Shown here piece after piece: positions 1 through 8,421 of a DNA stretch of 64,000 bases (positions within the stretch are counted from its first letter, which is position 1; each line of letters opens with the position of its first letter). The notes below the pieces were generated by a model, which ran no database searches, was not told the DNA's origin, and saw only the letters and a list, made by a program, of their open reading frames with translations. The position numbers were made by a program, and so were the translations under genes. Origin of the DNA: Nodosilinea sp. FACHB-131. GTDB lineage: Bacteria; Cyanobacteriota; Cyanobacteriia; Phormidesmidales; Phormidesmidaceae. The DNA lies in the NCBI RefSeq assembly GCF_014695395.1, contig NZ_JACJOF010000022.1, positions 29,422 through 93,421 on the forward strand, written 5' to 3'.

Positions 1-425
1 TTATAAGATTGGCCCCGAGACACGGCTACGGTTTCGTTGGGGTTGAGCAGACCTGAGTCGAGGGGGCGGCGCTTTAGCAGGGTGCTGGTATTAATCCACA
101 GCACGGGCATGCCCTCTTGATCTTCTTGGGGGTAGACCACAACGCCATCCGACTCTACCTGGGTATCGCGACTGGGCACAAACCAGGTGTTAAAGCCGTT
201 GGGGGCGCTGTCGCGAAAGGCCACTTTGATATGGCCGTTAAACCCGCCGTTAATATCGGCGTAGGCGTAGGATTGCAGCGGGTAGACGCTACCAGCGGCG
301 ATCGCCACCTGCTCGTTAGCGGCTAACTGCCCCGGCGGCTCTGGCCTCAGCACCAGCACCGTAGCCCGGTTGACGCGTAAGACTTGATTCACCCTACCTT
401 CCCCACTCTCGCCACGGCCTATCAT
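1..425 (-). CDS. Partial SH3-like repeat protein, probably cell-wall associated
   Basis: The N-terminal part of a reverse-strand gene; the rest lies outside the window. The readable ~140 residues contain two related segments, one starting VNQVLRVNRATVLVLRPEPP and one containing STLLKRRPLDSGLLNP. These look like the SH3-like repeats found in cyanobacterial cell-wall hydrolases such as lysozyme-like or amidase proteins. No catalytic domain is visible, so the enzyme class is not established. The start is uncertain: an ATG at 425 is in frame, and a GTG at 390-392 has AAGGTAGG directly upstream and fits the start of the repeat better. Confidence 0.55.
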   Translation of the reverse strand, partial: MIGRGESGEGRVNQVLRVNRATVLVLRPEPPGQLAANEQVAIAAGSVYPLQSYAYADINGGFNGHIKVAFRDSAPNGFNTWFVPSRDTQVESDGVVVYPQEDQEGMPVLWINTSTLLKRRPLDSGLLNPNETVAVSRGQSY

Positions 426-677
426 ATAGCACCATCTTTCTACCCTAAGACATCCGCCCAGGGAGGGGTGCGGGTCACTGGTTTTCACAGACTCAGCCTA
501 ATAGCCTCCAGTTCCAAGTTAAGGGCGGCGTCTCTGTCGGTCCTTAGGTAATGTAAAGATGGCCTTCTCCCTTATGCTGAGACTGCCGCTGACTATGGCA
601 ACCCTACTGCCTGATCTCAGTACCACGCCTTAAAATGTAAGCCCCTGCGCTGAGCCCATCACGGCCAGATACCCATC

Positions 678-1547
678 ATGACTGTCTGGCAAGCCGATCT
701 CCACCGTCCACCCCTGACCAGCCCCAGCGGCGAACGCCTTTGGGAAATTTTGCTGTGCAGCGACGATTTTGCCTTTAGCTACGGGGCCATGACTTCCCAG
801 TCGTCGGTGAACAAAGCCTGGGTGAGTGAGCAGATAGACATTGCGTTAGAAAAAGCCGCTGCCCGCCCCGAGAAAATTCAGGTGTTTCGTCCCCAGGCGC
901 TATCGCTGCTAACCGTTAGCTGTGAGTCGCTGGGGATTGCGGTTGAGCCGACCCGCCATACGCTTGCCCTGCATCAGTGGCTCCAGCAGCGGGCCAAGTG
1001 GTACCCCACCCAACCCAACGCCGTCCCCATTCCCTACAACCCGCTACACATCGAGTCGCCGCCCCCTATTCCTCTACCCGAAAATCTTTGGGGCGATTCC
1101 TGGGGCTTCACGGCGCTATCTGCCTACGACTTCGAGCAAACCCTGCCCTACGAACCCATTCCCCTACGCCACCTGCCATCGAGCTTGATGCCCTCCCGCC
1201 TGGGCCTAGCCAGCACCACACCCATTCCTGGGGTGGTGGTGGATGCGGGGCGGCAGGCGATGGCTCTGACCCAGTGGATTCAGACTAACAATCCCGCCTG
1301 GTTGAGTTATGTGCGAGGGGAACCGGATGGGCTGATTTTAGAGGCGGGGCTGTGCGATCGCTGGGTCTTCACCACCTTCAGCGACCCCGATGTGGCCGCC
1401 GCTGGTCAACGCTTCGAGCAGCGCAAACGCGAGAGCCAAGGCCTTCACTTTCTGCTGGTGCGCCCCGACGACTCAGGCATGACCAGCACCGGCATCTGGC
1501 TCTTGCAGCAGCCAGGTATGATAATGCAGTCCAGCACTAGACAGTAA
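678..1547 (+). CDS. Tab2/Atab2 family RNA-binding protein
   Basis: 289 residues. The N-terminus ([13 protein letters not shown]) and the C-terminal block ([20 protein letters not shown]) match the Tab2/Atab2 (DUF1092) family. In algae and plants these A/U-rich RNA-binding proteins act in translation of photosystem mRNAs, notably psaB; the cyanobacterial role is inferred by homology. The length is normal for the family and the gene looks intact. The stop is 5 bases before the mtnP start, so the two are probably co-transcribed, though no functional link is obvious. Confidence 0.88.
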   Translation: MTVWQADLHRPPLTSPSGERLWEILLCSDDFAFSYGAMTSQSSVNKAWVSEQIDIALEKAAARPEKIQVFRPQALSLLTVSCESLGIAVEPTRHTLALHQWLQQRAKWYPTQPNAVPIPYNPLHIESPPPIPLPENLWGDSWGFTALSAYDFEQTLPYEPIPLRHLPSSLMPSRLGLASTTPIPGVVVDAGRQAMALTQWIQTNNPAWLSYVRGEPDGLILEAGLCDRWVFTTFSDPDVAAAGQRFEQRKRESQGLHFLLVRPDDSGMTSTGIWLLQQPGMIMQSSTRQ

Positions 1548-1552
1548 CCACC

Positions 1553-2434
1553 ATGGCGGCACAGGCACAGATTGGCATCATCGGCGGCAGCGGCCTCTAC
1601 CAAATGGAAGCCCTCACCGACATCGAAGAAGTTCGCGTTGACACCCCCTTTGGCAGCCCCTCCGACGCCATTATTCTCGGCACGCTAGATGGCACCCGCG
1701 TGGCGTTTTTGGCTCGCCACGGGCGTGGACACACCTTGATGCCCACTGAGCTGCCCTTTCGCGCCAACATCTACGCGATGAAGTCCCTTGGAGTAGAGTA
1801 CCTGATCTCTGCCTCCGCCGTCGGTTCGCTTAAAGAAGCCGCCAAGCCGCTAGATATGGTAGTGCCCGATCAATTTATCGATCGCACCCGCAACCGAGTC
1901 AACACCTTCTTTGGCGAGGGTCTAGTGGGCCACATCACCTTTGGCGACCCGGTTTGCCCAGCCCTGGCGCAAGTGCTGGCCGATGCGGTCGAAAGCCTGG
2001 AGCTGCCGGATGTTGATTTGCACCGAGGCGGCACCTACGTCTGCATGGAAGGGCCAGCCTTCTCAACCAAGGCCGAGTCAGAGCTGTACCGCAGCTGGGG
2101 CGCGACCATCATCGGCATGACCAATCTACCTGAGGCCAAGCTGGCCCGCGAAGCCGAAATTGCCTACGCCACCCTAGCCCTAGTTACTGACTACGACTGC
2201 TGGCACCCCGACCATGACAGCGTCACCGTCGAAATGGTGATCGGCAATCTACAAAAGAACGCCGTCAACGCCCAGCGGGTGATACGCGAAGTGGTGAACC
2301 GCATTGCCGCCAACCCGCCTGAGTCGGAAGCCCACTCGGCGCTGAAGTATGCCATCATCACCCCGTTTGATAAGGCCCCTGCCGCAACGCTCGACAAACT
2401 TAGCCTGCTGCTGAAAAAGTATTTGCCTCAGTAG
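1553..2434 (+). CDS. mtnP: S-methyl-5'-thioadenosine phosphorylase
   Basis: 293 residues. Cleaves methylthioadenosine with phosphate to adenine and methylthioribose 1-phosphate, in polyamine by-product recycling and methionine salvage. Family signatures appear in order: IIGGSGLY near the N-terminus, FLARHGRGH around residue 55, [17 protein letters not shown] around 165, then [16 protein letters not shown] and TDYDCWH. Full length for the family, with an ATG start 5 bases after the Tab2-family stop. A heptamer-type hairpin follows the stop. Confidence 0.95.
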   Translation: MAAQAQIGIIGGSGLYQMEALTDIEEVRVDTPFGSPSDAIILGTLDGTRVAFLARHGRGHTLMPTELPFRANIYAMKSLGVEYLISASAVGSLKEAAKPLDMVVPDQFIDRTRNRVNTFFGEGLVGHITFGDPVCPALAQVLADAVESLELPDVDLHRGGTYVCMEGPAFSTKAESELYRSWGATIIGMTNLPEAKLAREAEIAYATLALVTDYDCWHPDHDSVTVEMVIGNLQKNAVNAQRVIREVVNRIAANPPESEAHSALKYAIITPFDKAPAATLDKLSLLLKKYLPQ

Positions 2435-2453
2435 GTCGAGGGGAATGCAAGGG

Positions 2454-2519
2454 GGTTTAGGGTGCGGGGTGTAGGGTCTACGGCAAGCCTTACACCTTAA
2501 ACCCTATACCCTACACCTT
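2454..2519. repeat. Imperfect heptamer-type hairpin after mtnP
   Basis: Starts about 20 bases after the mtnP stop. The left arm is built of GGTTTAGGGTGCGGGGTGTA-type heptamers, and the right arm (about 2491-2518) is its imperfect complement, with a short loop around ACGGCAAGC. The architecture and loop resemble the element at 39911-39979, which also follows a stop codon. It could act as a transcript 3' end, or simply be a mobile or slippage-derived repeat. Confidence 0.6.
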
Positions 2520-2548
2520 CTTTCCTGCCCGCCCGCATGAGATACCAC

Positions 2549-4249
2549 TCACCCTTCGCTCACAATGCGAAAGCCAACCTCATTGCTGCGGGTATCGGCT
2601 TTGAGACCCGATCGATAGGCCGAACGGCACTGCTGGGGCGGGCTTTGCCATGAGCCACCCCGCACTACTCGCCAGGCATCGTTAGGAGCTGTGTCTCGGT
2701 TGGGGGAGCACCATTCCAGCACGTTGCCGTGCATGTCGTAGAGGCCAAAGTCGTTGGCTTTGCCAAAGGCTCCAACAGCTGTAGTGGTACCGCGAAACTG
2801 GCCAACAGGTTCTTGGCGGTAGGGTTTGGTGCCGTTGTAGTTAGCCAGGTCGGTGGTGAGGGTTTGGCCCGTGTGGAAGGGGGTGGTGGTTTTGGCGCGG
2901 CAGGCGTATTCCCACTCGGTCTCGGTGGGCAGGCGGTAGCGCCGCAGACCGGGCTGATCGGGCTGGGTTTTAATGAGTTCGTTGAGCCGATCGCAGAATT
3001 CCACCGCCTCCGGCCACGACACCTGCTCGACCGGGCGATCGTTGCCGGTGAAGTAGGCCGGGTTGGGGTCGAGGTTGCGGTTAACGGTAGGCAGCAGCGC
3101 CACCGCTCGCCACTGCCCCTGGGTGATGGGGTGCACACTCATCCAAAACGAATCTACAGTAGCAATGGTTTGGGGCGGCTGCGAGGGGTCATGGCCCAGC
3201 TCGGTGGCGGGGGCACCTAGCACAAACTGGCCCCCGACAATCGATACCAACCGTAGGGTGACTGGGCCTATGGGTGTCTCTAGACGCAGGGCTTTGTGGG
3301 ATGGGGTGGAAAACTTAATCTGCGATCGCCCCATGCCATACTCATCGACACTCACCGATTCATAGCTGTAGAGCTCACCCGAATCCAGTGCCTCTAGGGT
3401 AGGTATCTCTGGCTCAGGAGTCGCTACCTCGGAGAGCTCCATAGAGGATTCTAGGCCTAGTGGCTCTGGGGCAGGGCTTTCCCCTTGCTCTAGGGCCTGT
3501 TGCAGGCGATCGGGTAGAGCGGCCAGCTTGGGCATGGCTTGAGAAATATTTCCAGGGGTTAGGGTCTGTAGGGCTGGCACCTGCTGACGCACCGCCATCG
3601 CCGTGCCGCCCCCTAGTAACCCTAGACCCGCCATGCGTAGCCAGCGTCGTCGGCCCATAGGCCGAGCACTAACCACCAGAGCTGGTTTATTAGCGGTGGC
3701 CAAGGCAGCGGCCTGCTTATTGGTTGGGATAACAACTGGCGGCGGCGACGGGGACGGGGAACTACCCACAGCCAAACTGCTGAATACGCCCTCAATGCGA
3801 TGAATCAGCCGATCCAGATCGCGGTGAAAGTCGGGGTCGCAGCGCACCACTGCGCTCTGGCGATGCACCAGCCCCCTCAGCCCCTCGGGTAGGGCAGCAT
3901 CTTCGGGAAGCGTAGCCCCGTTCACCAGCACTGGAATGACGAGGCGATCGCGTCGCAGAGCCGCCTCAATTTCTACCCGCACCCAGTCGGAGGGATTCGC
4001 TAGTTTGGGCTTACCGTGGTCATCGGTAACCTTTAACCACTGGGGGTCAATAATCGCTAGCAGCACGGGGCAATGGCTGACTTCTTGCTCTAAATGGTGG
4101 CGAAAATCCACTCCAAAGGGAATTGAATCTACATCCTTAAAGACACTGTTTTCGCCAAAATGAGCCACTAAACGGTCATAAATTCGTCCTGTGATGTCGA
4201 TACTGGTTATTCGACGGTAGGAAATGAAAATAGACTTGGCGTTAGGCAT
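2549..4249 (-). CDS. TIR domain protein with C-terminal FGE/SUMF1-like domain
   Basis: 566 residues from the ATG at 4249. A TIR domain opens the protein (KSIFISYRR, box 2 VFKDVDSIPFGVDF, LLAIIDPQW, SDWVRVEIEAALRRD with a candidate catalytic Glu). A membrane-like stretch (WLRMAGLGLLGGGTAMAV, about residue 200) follows, then a Pro/Ser-rich linker. The C-terminal third is a formylglycine-generating-enzyme fold (RLPTETEWEYACRA, DMHGNVLEWC, RVVRGGSW, RSAYR, GFR). In RGGSWQSPPQQC only one of the two cysteines of catalytic FGEs is present, so it may be a binding rather than an oxidising domain. TIR domains often act as NADases or signalling modules in bacterial defence; that role here is inference. 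A longer upstream ATG exists at 4339 but precedes the conserved TIR start. Confidence 0.85.
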   Translation of the reverse strand: MPNAKSIFISYRRITSIDITGRIYDRLVAHFGENSVFKDVDSIPFGVDFRHHLEQEVSHCPVLLAIIDPQWLKVTDDHGKPKLANPSDWVRVEIEAALRRDRLVIPVLVNGATLPEDAALPEGLRGLVHRQSAVVRCDPDFHRDLDRLIHRIEGVFSSLAVGSSPSPSPPPVVIPTNKQAAALATANKPALVVSARPMGRRRWLRMAGLGLLGGGTAMAVRQQVPALQTLTPGNISQAMPKLAALPDRLQQALEQGESPAPEPLGLESSMELSEVATPEPEIPTLEALDSGELYSYESVSVDEYGMGRSQIKFSTPSHKALRLETPIGPVTLRLVSIVGGQFVLGAPATELGHDPSQPPQTIATVDSFWMSVHPITQGQWRAVALLPTVNRNLDPNPAYFTGNDRPVEQVSWPEAVEFCDRLNELIKTQPDQPGLRRYRLPTETEWEYACRAKTTTPFHTGQTLTTDLANYNGTKPYRQEPVGQFRGTTTAVGAFGKANDFGLYDMHGNVLEWCSPNRDTAPNDAWRVVRGGSWQSPPQQCRSAYRSGLKADTRSNEVGFRIVSEG

Positions 4250-4378
4250 AGGAGTTAGCTGCCAAAAGTAGAGTGCACACCTGGTAGCCAAGATAATGGA
4301 CGGCAACCAAAAGATTCCAGTTCCAGCAGCGTTGTTCAATTCATTACACGATAGGCCTTACAACATGAATTTTTAACA

Positions 4379-4409
4379 GTTAGATAAGGGGTCTCACCCC
4401 TTATCTAAC
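4379..4409. terminator. 13-bp perfect hairpin
   Basis: GTTAGATAAGGGG and its exact complement are separated by TCTCA. It lies just downstream of the AT-rich orphan gene (stop at 4484) and upstream of the TIR-FGE gene, both on the reverse strand. There is no clear T-run on either side, so termination is plausible but unproven. Confidence 0.5.
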
Positions 4410-4483
4410 GTCTAGGTCACCACTTCACAGATTAGATACATTCAAAAACTAACTGCTGCCAACAAAAATCCCTCTTCTTGGAC

Positions 4484-4930
4484 TCAATCAATAAATTCTT
4501 TAATCAATTCATTAAGTGCATTAATACAGATTTCTATGTCGGCAATTCGAGAAAGATTGCGTTTTTCATTAATGTCATCAATACCGTGATAAATTGCTCC
4601 GCCCAATGCCTCAACATTCTTCTCTACGCCGCCTACAACTAAGCCAGCAAGAGCAGTAAGAGGATTAGCTTTCAAACCTTTTGCAGTAGTATCCAATACT
4701 TTGACAGTTCCGTCAAAAGCAATTTCTGTAATTTTTGACCCAGTTTCTGTATTACGGTAGCGTTTAGTATACTTAGCCTTTTGCGTTTCCAAGGCTCTGA
4801 CTACAGCTCCAGCCTCTTCCACCGTCATAAATATACCTTTCCAAAATATAGGGGGTTTTCCTGCCGCATAATTTGATTCTTTTTGCACAGATCTAATAGC
4901 ATTTTCTGCAATCTTTATATAGTCAAACAT
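4484..4930 (-). CDS. Uncharacterised AT-rich small protein
   Basis: 148 residues from the ATG at 4930, which is preceded by a strong AGAGGAAAGGAA ribosome-binding region; an earlier in-frame ATG at 4981 lacks this. I do not recognise the family. The protein is mixed alpha-helical, with a central Gly/Ala-rich hydrophobic stretch (LTALAGLVVGGVEKNVEALGG) that could be a buried or membrane-active helix. Base composition is clearly more AT-rich than neighbouring genes, suggesting transfer. It is transcribed toward the TIR-FGE gene and lies 235 bases upstream of it. Confidence 0.7.
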   Translation of the reverse strand: MFDYIKIAENAIRSVQKESNYAAGKPPIFWKGIFMTVEEAGAVVRALETQKAKYTKRYRNTETGSKITEIAFDGTVKVLDTTAKGLKANPLTALAGLVVGGVEKNVEALGGAIYHGIDDINEKRNLSRIADIEICINALNELIKEFID

Positions 4931-5154
4931 GTTTATTCCTTTCCTCTTAAACGATTTAAGTTTGCTTTGTTGAATGATCATTATTCCCTTTGACTGATGG
5001 CTGATCTCTCAAGAATTCAAAGAATCTTATGGAGTAGGGTCAACGTTGATACATTGAACATTTCCGAGTGCTATGGCACTTGTTCTTGCAATAGCCTGAG
5101 CAGCTATCCCCCTTTACACTGGGATGATGCCGATATCTTTATTTAATCAGCCCT

Positions 5155-7716
5155 GTGACATCTGACCCGCGCCTTATCCCTATCACCCAATACTTCGCCA
5201 CCCGTGGCTGGCAGCCCCTTACCTTTCAGGCTGAAACCTGGGCCGCTTATCTCGATGGCCGTAGCGGGCTGGTGCAGGTGCCTACCGGGTCGGGCAAAAC
5301 CTATGCGGCGGTGATGGGAGCGATCGCCGAGATGATTGCCACCCCACCCGAAGGATTGCAGCTGCTCTACATCACCCCCCTGCGCGCCCTGTCACGGGAC
5401 ATTGAGCAGGCGATCAAAGCCCCGATCGAGGCGATGGGGTGGGGCATTACCGTCGAGTCGCGCACGGGAGACACCAGTTCTGCGCGCAAGACCAAACAGC
5501 TCAAGAACATGCCCAATATCCTCATCACCACGCCGGAGTCGCTGGCGGTGATGCTGTCTTACAAAGACGGGGCCAAGCGATTTAGCAATTTGCAGGCAGT
5601 GGTGCTGGATGAGTGGCACGAGCTGATGAGTTCGAAGCGGGGCACCCAGGCCGAGCTGTGTTTAGGGCATCTGCGATCGCTCCAACCCACCCTGCGCACC
5701 TGGGCGATCTCAGCCACCTTAGGAAATTTGGAAGAAGCGGCTCAAACCGCTGTGGGTCTAAGCGCAGAGCCCGTGATCATTCGCTCAAATCTGAAGCGCG
5801 ACACGGTGATCAAAAGCATTCGCCCTGAGTCGGTAGATACCTTTCCCTGGGCGGGGCATCTGGGCCTGCGCATGTTTGAAACCCTGGTCGAGGCGCTAGA
5901 TATTGAGAAATCTACGCTGATTTTTACCAACACCCGCAATCAGGCAGAGCGATGGTACCAGGCGCTAAACTTTGCCCTACCCGAGGCGACCGATCGCATT
6001 GCTCTGCACCACGGCTCGATCGATGTCAAAGAGCGGGAAGCGATCGAGGCTGGGGTGAAATCTGGCGACATCAAGTGGGTGGTGTGTACGTCATCGCTGG
6101 ATCTGGGCGTCGATTTTCAGCCAGTGGAGCGAGTGGTGCAAATCGGTAGCGCAAAGAATCTGGCGCGGCTGCTACAGCGGGCGGGGCGCAGCGCCCACGT
6201 GCCGGAAGGTACTTCGGAAGTGTTCTTTTTGCCCACCAACGCCTTGGAACTGCTCGAAATCTCTGCCTTTCGCCGAGGGTTAGAACTGGGCGATATGGAA
6301 ACCCGTCGCCCCCAGTACAAGCCCTACGACGTGCTGGTTCAGCACCTGGTTACCCTAGCCTGCGGCGATGGGTTTGAGCCGCAAAAGACTCTGGAAAATT
6401 TGCGCCAAACCGTCGCCTACACCGACCTCACCAACGAAGAATACCAGTGGATTTTAGACTTTATCGAAAACGGTGGTCAGTGTCTGGGAGCCTATCCCCG
6501 CTACAAAAAAGTGGTGCGAGAAGACGGACTTTTCAAAATTAGTGACGCGAAGTTAGCCCGCATTCACCGCATGGGCATTGGCACTATCACCTCCAACACG
6601 CCGGTCAAAATTGTCTACACCAACCGCAAAGAAATTGGCACTGTAGAAGAGTCGTTTGTGTCGCGGCTAAAGCAGGGGGATGTGTTCTTTTTCGCCGGAC
6701 GGCAGCTGGAATATTTTCAGATGAAGGACATGGTGCTCTACGTCAAGGGCACCCGTAAAAAATCTACAGTGACCCCCACCTGGGGGGGCGGGCAGCTGGC
6801 GATTTCGGATACGCTCAGCCACCATTTGCGCCGTGAGGTGGAGCGGGTGCGAGCGCTCCTCAGCGCCTCCGCCAACGCAGTCTCTCTCAGACCGGTGGCA
6901 GCCTCCGCTAGCGAGACTAGATCTCCTCAATCCCTTGCCGCAGAAACTCCGTCTGCCACTCCTCTTTTTGAGGGGAGCAGGGGGGGGTCTCAAGCGATCG
7001 CCAACGACGAAATTCTCACCATTAAGCCCATTCTTGAAGCTCAACAGCGCCTCTCAACACTGCCTAGTGCCGATGAATTGTTGGTAGAAAGCTGCAAAAC
7101 TCGCGAGGGCCAACACCTCTATGTTTTCCCTTTTGAGGGTCGCTTTGTCCACGAGGGGCTAGGGTTTCTTTGGGGCTATCGGTTTGCTAAGCAAAAGACA
7201 GCCACGTTTACCATTTCGGTCAACGACTACGGCTTTGAGATTCTTGGCCCCAAGGGTTATCCTTACCAGGATCTATTCTCCAGCGACTTCTTTAGTCTAG
7301 AGAATTTGGAGGACGATATTCGCGCCAGCCTCAACATTTCGGAGCTGACCCAGCGCAAGTTTCGCGGCGTGGCCCAGGTAGCGGGGCTGGTGTTTAAGGG
7401 CTATCCAGGGTCGCGCAAAACGTCGAGCCAGCTCCAGGTCAGCACATCGCTGCTGTACGAAGTATTCACCAAATATGAGCCAGACAATTTGCTGCTCAAG
7501 CAGGCCGAGCGGGAGGTGCTGCAAGACCAGCTTGAGACTCATCGATTGGCCAAAACGCTGAGTCGGCTGGATCAGCGATCGGTCGTGTGGAAAAACACCC
7601 AGCGCCCCTCACCTTTGGCTTTCCCATTACTGGTAGAACGGCTGAATTCGCGCATGTCGAATGAGACGCTGCTGGAGCGCATTCAGCGTATGAAAGAGCA
7701 GTGGGATAGGAAGTGA
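5155..7716 (+). CDS. DEXH-box helicase, ligase-associated/Lhr-like type
   Basis: 853 residues from a GTG start; the ATGs just upstream are out of frame. Superfamily 2 helicase: Walker A PTGSGKT near residue 45, a DEWHEL box near 152, SATLGN motif III near 185, and motif VI QRAGRSAH in the second RecA domain. DEWHEL and the C-terminal REGQHLYVFPFEGRFVHEGL fit the family usually called ligase-associated DNA damage response DEXH helicases. The usual partner genes (ATP-dependent ligase, exonuclease, phosphoesterase) are not adjacent. Residues about 561-618 are a Ser/Ala/Pro-rich insert of low complexity between the helicase core and the C-terminal domain. Confidence 0.85.
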   Translation: MTSDPRLIPITQYFATRGWQPLTFQAETWAAYLDGRSGLVQVPTGSGKTYAAVMGAIAEMIATPPEGLQLLYITPLRALSRDIEQAIKAPIEAMGWGITVESRTGDTSSARKTKQLKNMPNILITTPESLAVMLSYKDGAKRFSNLQAVVLDEWHELMSSKRGTQAELCLGHLRSLQPTLRTWAISATLGNLEEAAQTAVGLSAEPVIIRSNLKRDTVIKSIRPESVDTFPWAGHLGLRMFETLVEALDIEKSTLIFTNTRNQAERWYQALNFALPEATDRIALHHGSIDVKEREAIEAGVKSGDIKWVVCTSSLDLGVDFQPVERVVQIGSAKNLARLLQRAGRSAHVPEGTSEVFFLPTNALELLEISAFRRGLELGDMETRRPQYKPYDVLVQHLVTLACGDGFEPQKTLENLRQTVAYTDLTNEEYQWILDFIENGGQCLGAYPRYKKVVREDGLFKISDAKLARIHRMGIGTITSNTPVKIVYTNRKEIGTVEESFVSRLKQGDVFFFAGRQLEYFQMKDMVLYVKGTRKKSTVTPTWGGGQLAISDTLSHHLRREVERVRALLSASANAVSLRPVAASASETRSPQSLAAETPSATPLFEGSRGGSQAIANDEILTIKPILEAQQRLSTLPSADELLVESCKTREGQHLYVFPFEGRFVHEGLGFLWGYRFAKQKTATFTISVNDYGFEILGPKGYPYQDLFSSDFFSLENLEDDIRASLNISELTQRKFRGVAQVAGLVFKGYPGSRKTSSQLQVSTSLLYEVFTKYEPDNLLLKQAEREVLQDQLETHRLAKTLSRLDQRSVVWKNTQRPSPLAFPLLVERLNSRMSNETLLERIQRMKEQWDRK
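6860..7000. repeat. In-frame repeat-like insert inside helicase gene
   Basis: The stretch encodes a Ser/Ala/Pro-rich segment unlike the flanking conserved sequence, and ends in a small stem (CTCCTC, T-rich loop, GAGGGGAG) plus a G-run. This resembles intergenic repeat DNA that kept the frame open. No flanking duplication was identified, so the exact borders are approximate. Confidence 0.45.
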
Positions 7717-7725
7717 GGAGACGGA

Positions 7726-7792
7726 AAAAGAACGAAGAATAAAGTTCGAAAAACGTGCGATTTACTTTTTGAGTTTAATTCTTCGTTCTTTT
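7726..7792. terminator. Bidirectional terminator between convergent genes
   Basis: A perfect 15-bp inverted repeat, AAAAGAACGAAGAAT and its complement ending in TTTT, lies between the helicase stop (7716) and the stop of the reverse-strand FMN reductase (7822). A-runs and T-runs at both outer ends fit termination from both sides. Confidence 0.75.
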
Positions 7793-7821
7793 GTGATCCA
7801 CGACGCTTTGCATTGATGCAC

Positions 7822-8340
7822 CTAGACTTGAGCCGGAACGCTTTCGTAGGCAGATTCGAGGGCGGCGAGCTGGCTGACGAGGGCGGCGATCGCCTCGGGG
7901 TTGGCCGCCTTTTGCGAGCTGCTTTGCACCTCGCGGCCCAGTACCGTACAGCCCAGGTGCGAGAGCTGCTGCCGAATGGCCAGCATGACTTTTTGCCCAC
8001 CGCCGCCGCTGTGGGTAGCCAGGGCCACGGGCCGCGAGTTGAACAATGCCCGAAAGTCGTCGGTGCTGACCGAGAGCCAGGCGATCGCATTGCTCAGCAC
8101 CGGGGGAATGGAGCCGTTGTACTCGGGCGCGCAGATGACTAGGCTCTTGTGTTGCCGCATGGCTTGGGCCAGCTTGAGCAGTCCATCGCCAGCACTGCTG
8201 CTCCCCAGGGAGTCGTAAAGCGGTATCTGCAACTCAGGCAAGCTAATGACCTCTGCGGCTACCCCGCTGTTGGTGGCTTCGGCGGCAAAGGCGTGGGCCA
8301 GATCCAGGTTTTTACCGTTGGTGGCAGATAAGATCAGCAT
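7822..8340 (-). CDS. NADPH-dependent FMN reductase family protein
   Basis: 172 residues from the ATG at 8340. Flavodoxin-fold reductase: MLILSATNGKN forms the phosphate-binding loop of the FMN site, and CAPEYNGSIPPVLSNAIAWL is the family motif that contacts the isoalloxazine ring. THSGGGGQKVML follows. These cytosolic enzymes reduce flavins, quinones, azo compounds or chromate using NAD(P)H; the substrate cannot be told from sequence. An ATG 66 bases further upstream (8406) adds residues unlike the family. Confidence 0.85.
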   Translation of the reverse strand: MLILSATNGKNLDLAHAFAAEATNSGVAAEVISLPELQIPLYDSLGSSSAGDGLLKLAQAMRQHKSLVICAPEYNGSIPPVLSNAIAWLSVSTDDFRALFNSRPVALATHSGGGGQKVMLAIRQQLSHLGCTVLGREVQSSSQKAANPEAIAALVSQLAALESAYESVPAQV

Positions 8341-8421
8341 TGTTCTCAGAAGGTGAGGGGGCAACGGAAACGCTTTCAATTTACCACTGCCGTCATGTCT
8401 CTTCATCAGCTCAGAGGTGGG

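Noticed and set aside
2549..3300. Diversity-generating retroelement target (FGE/C-type lectin-like fold)
   Set aside because: No reverse transcriptase or template repeat is in the window.
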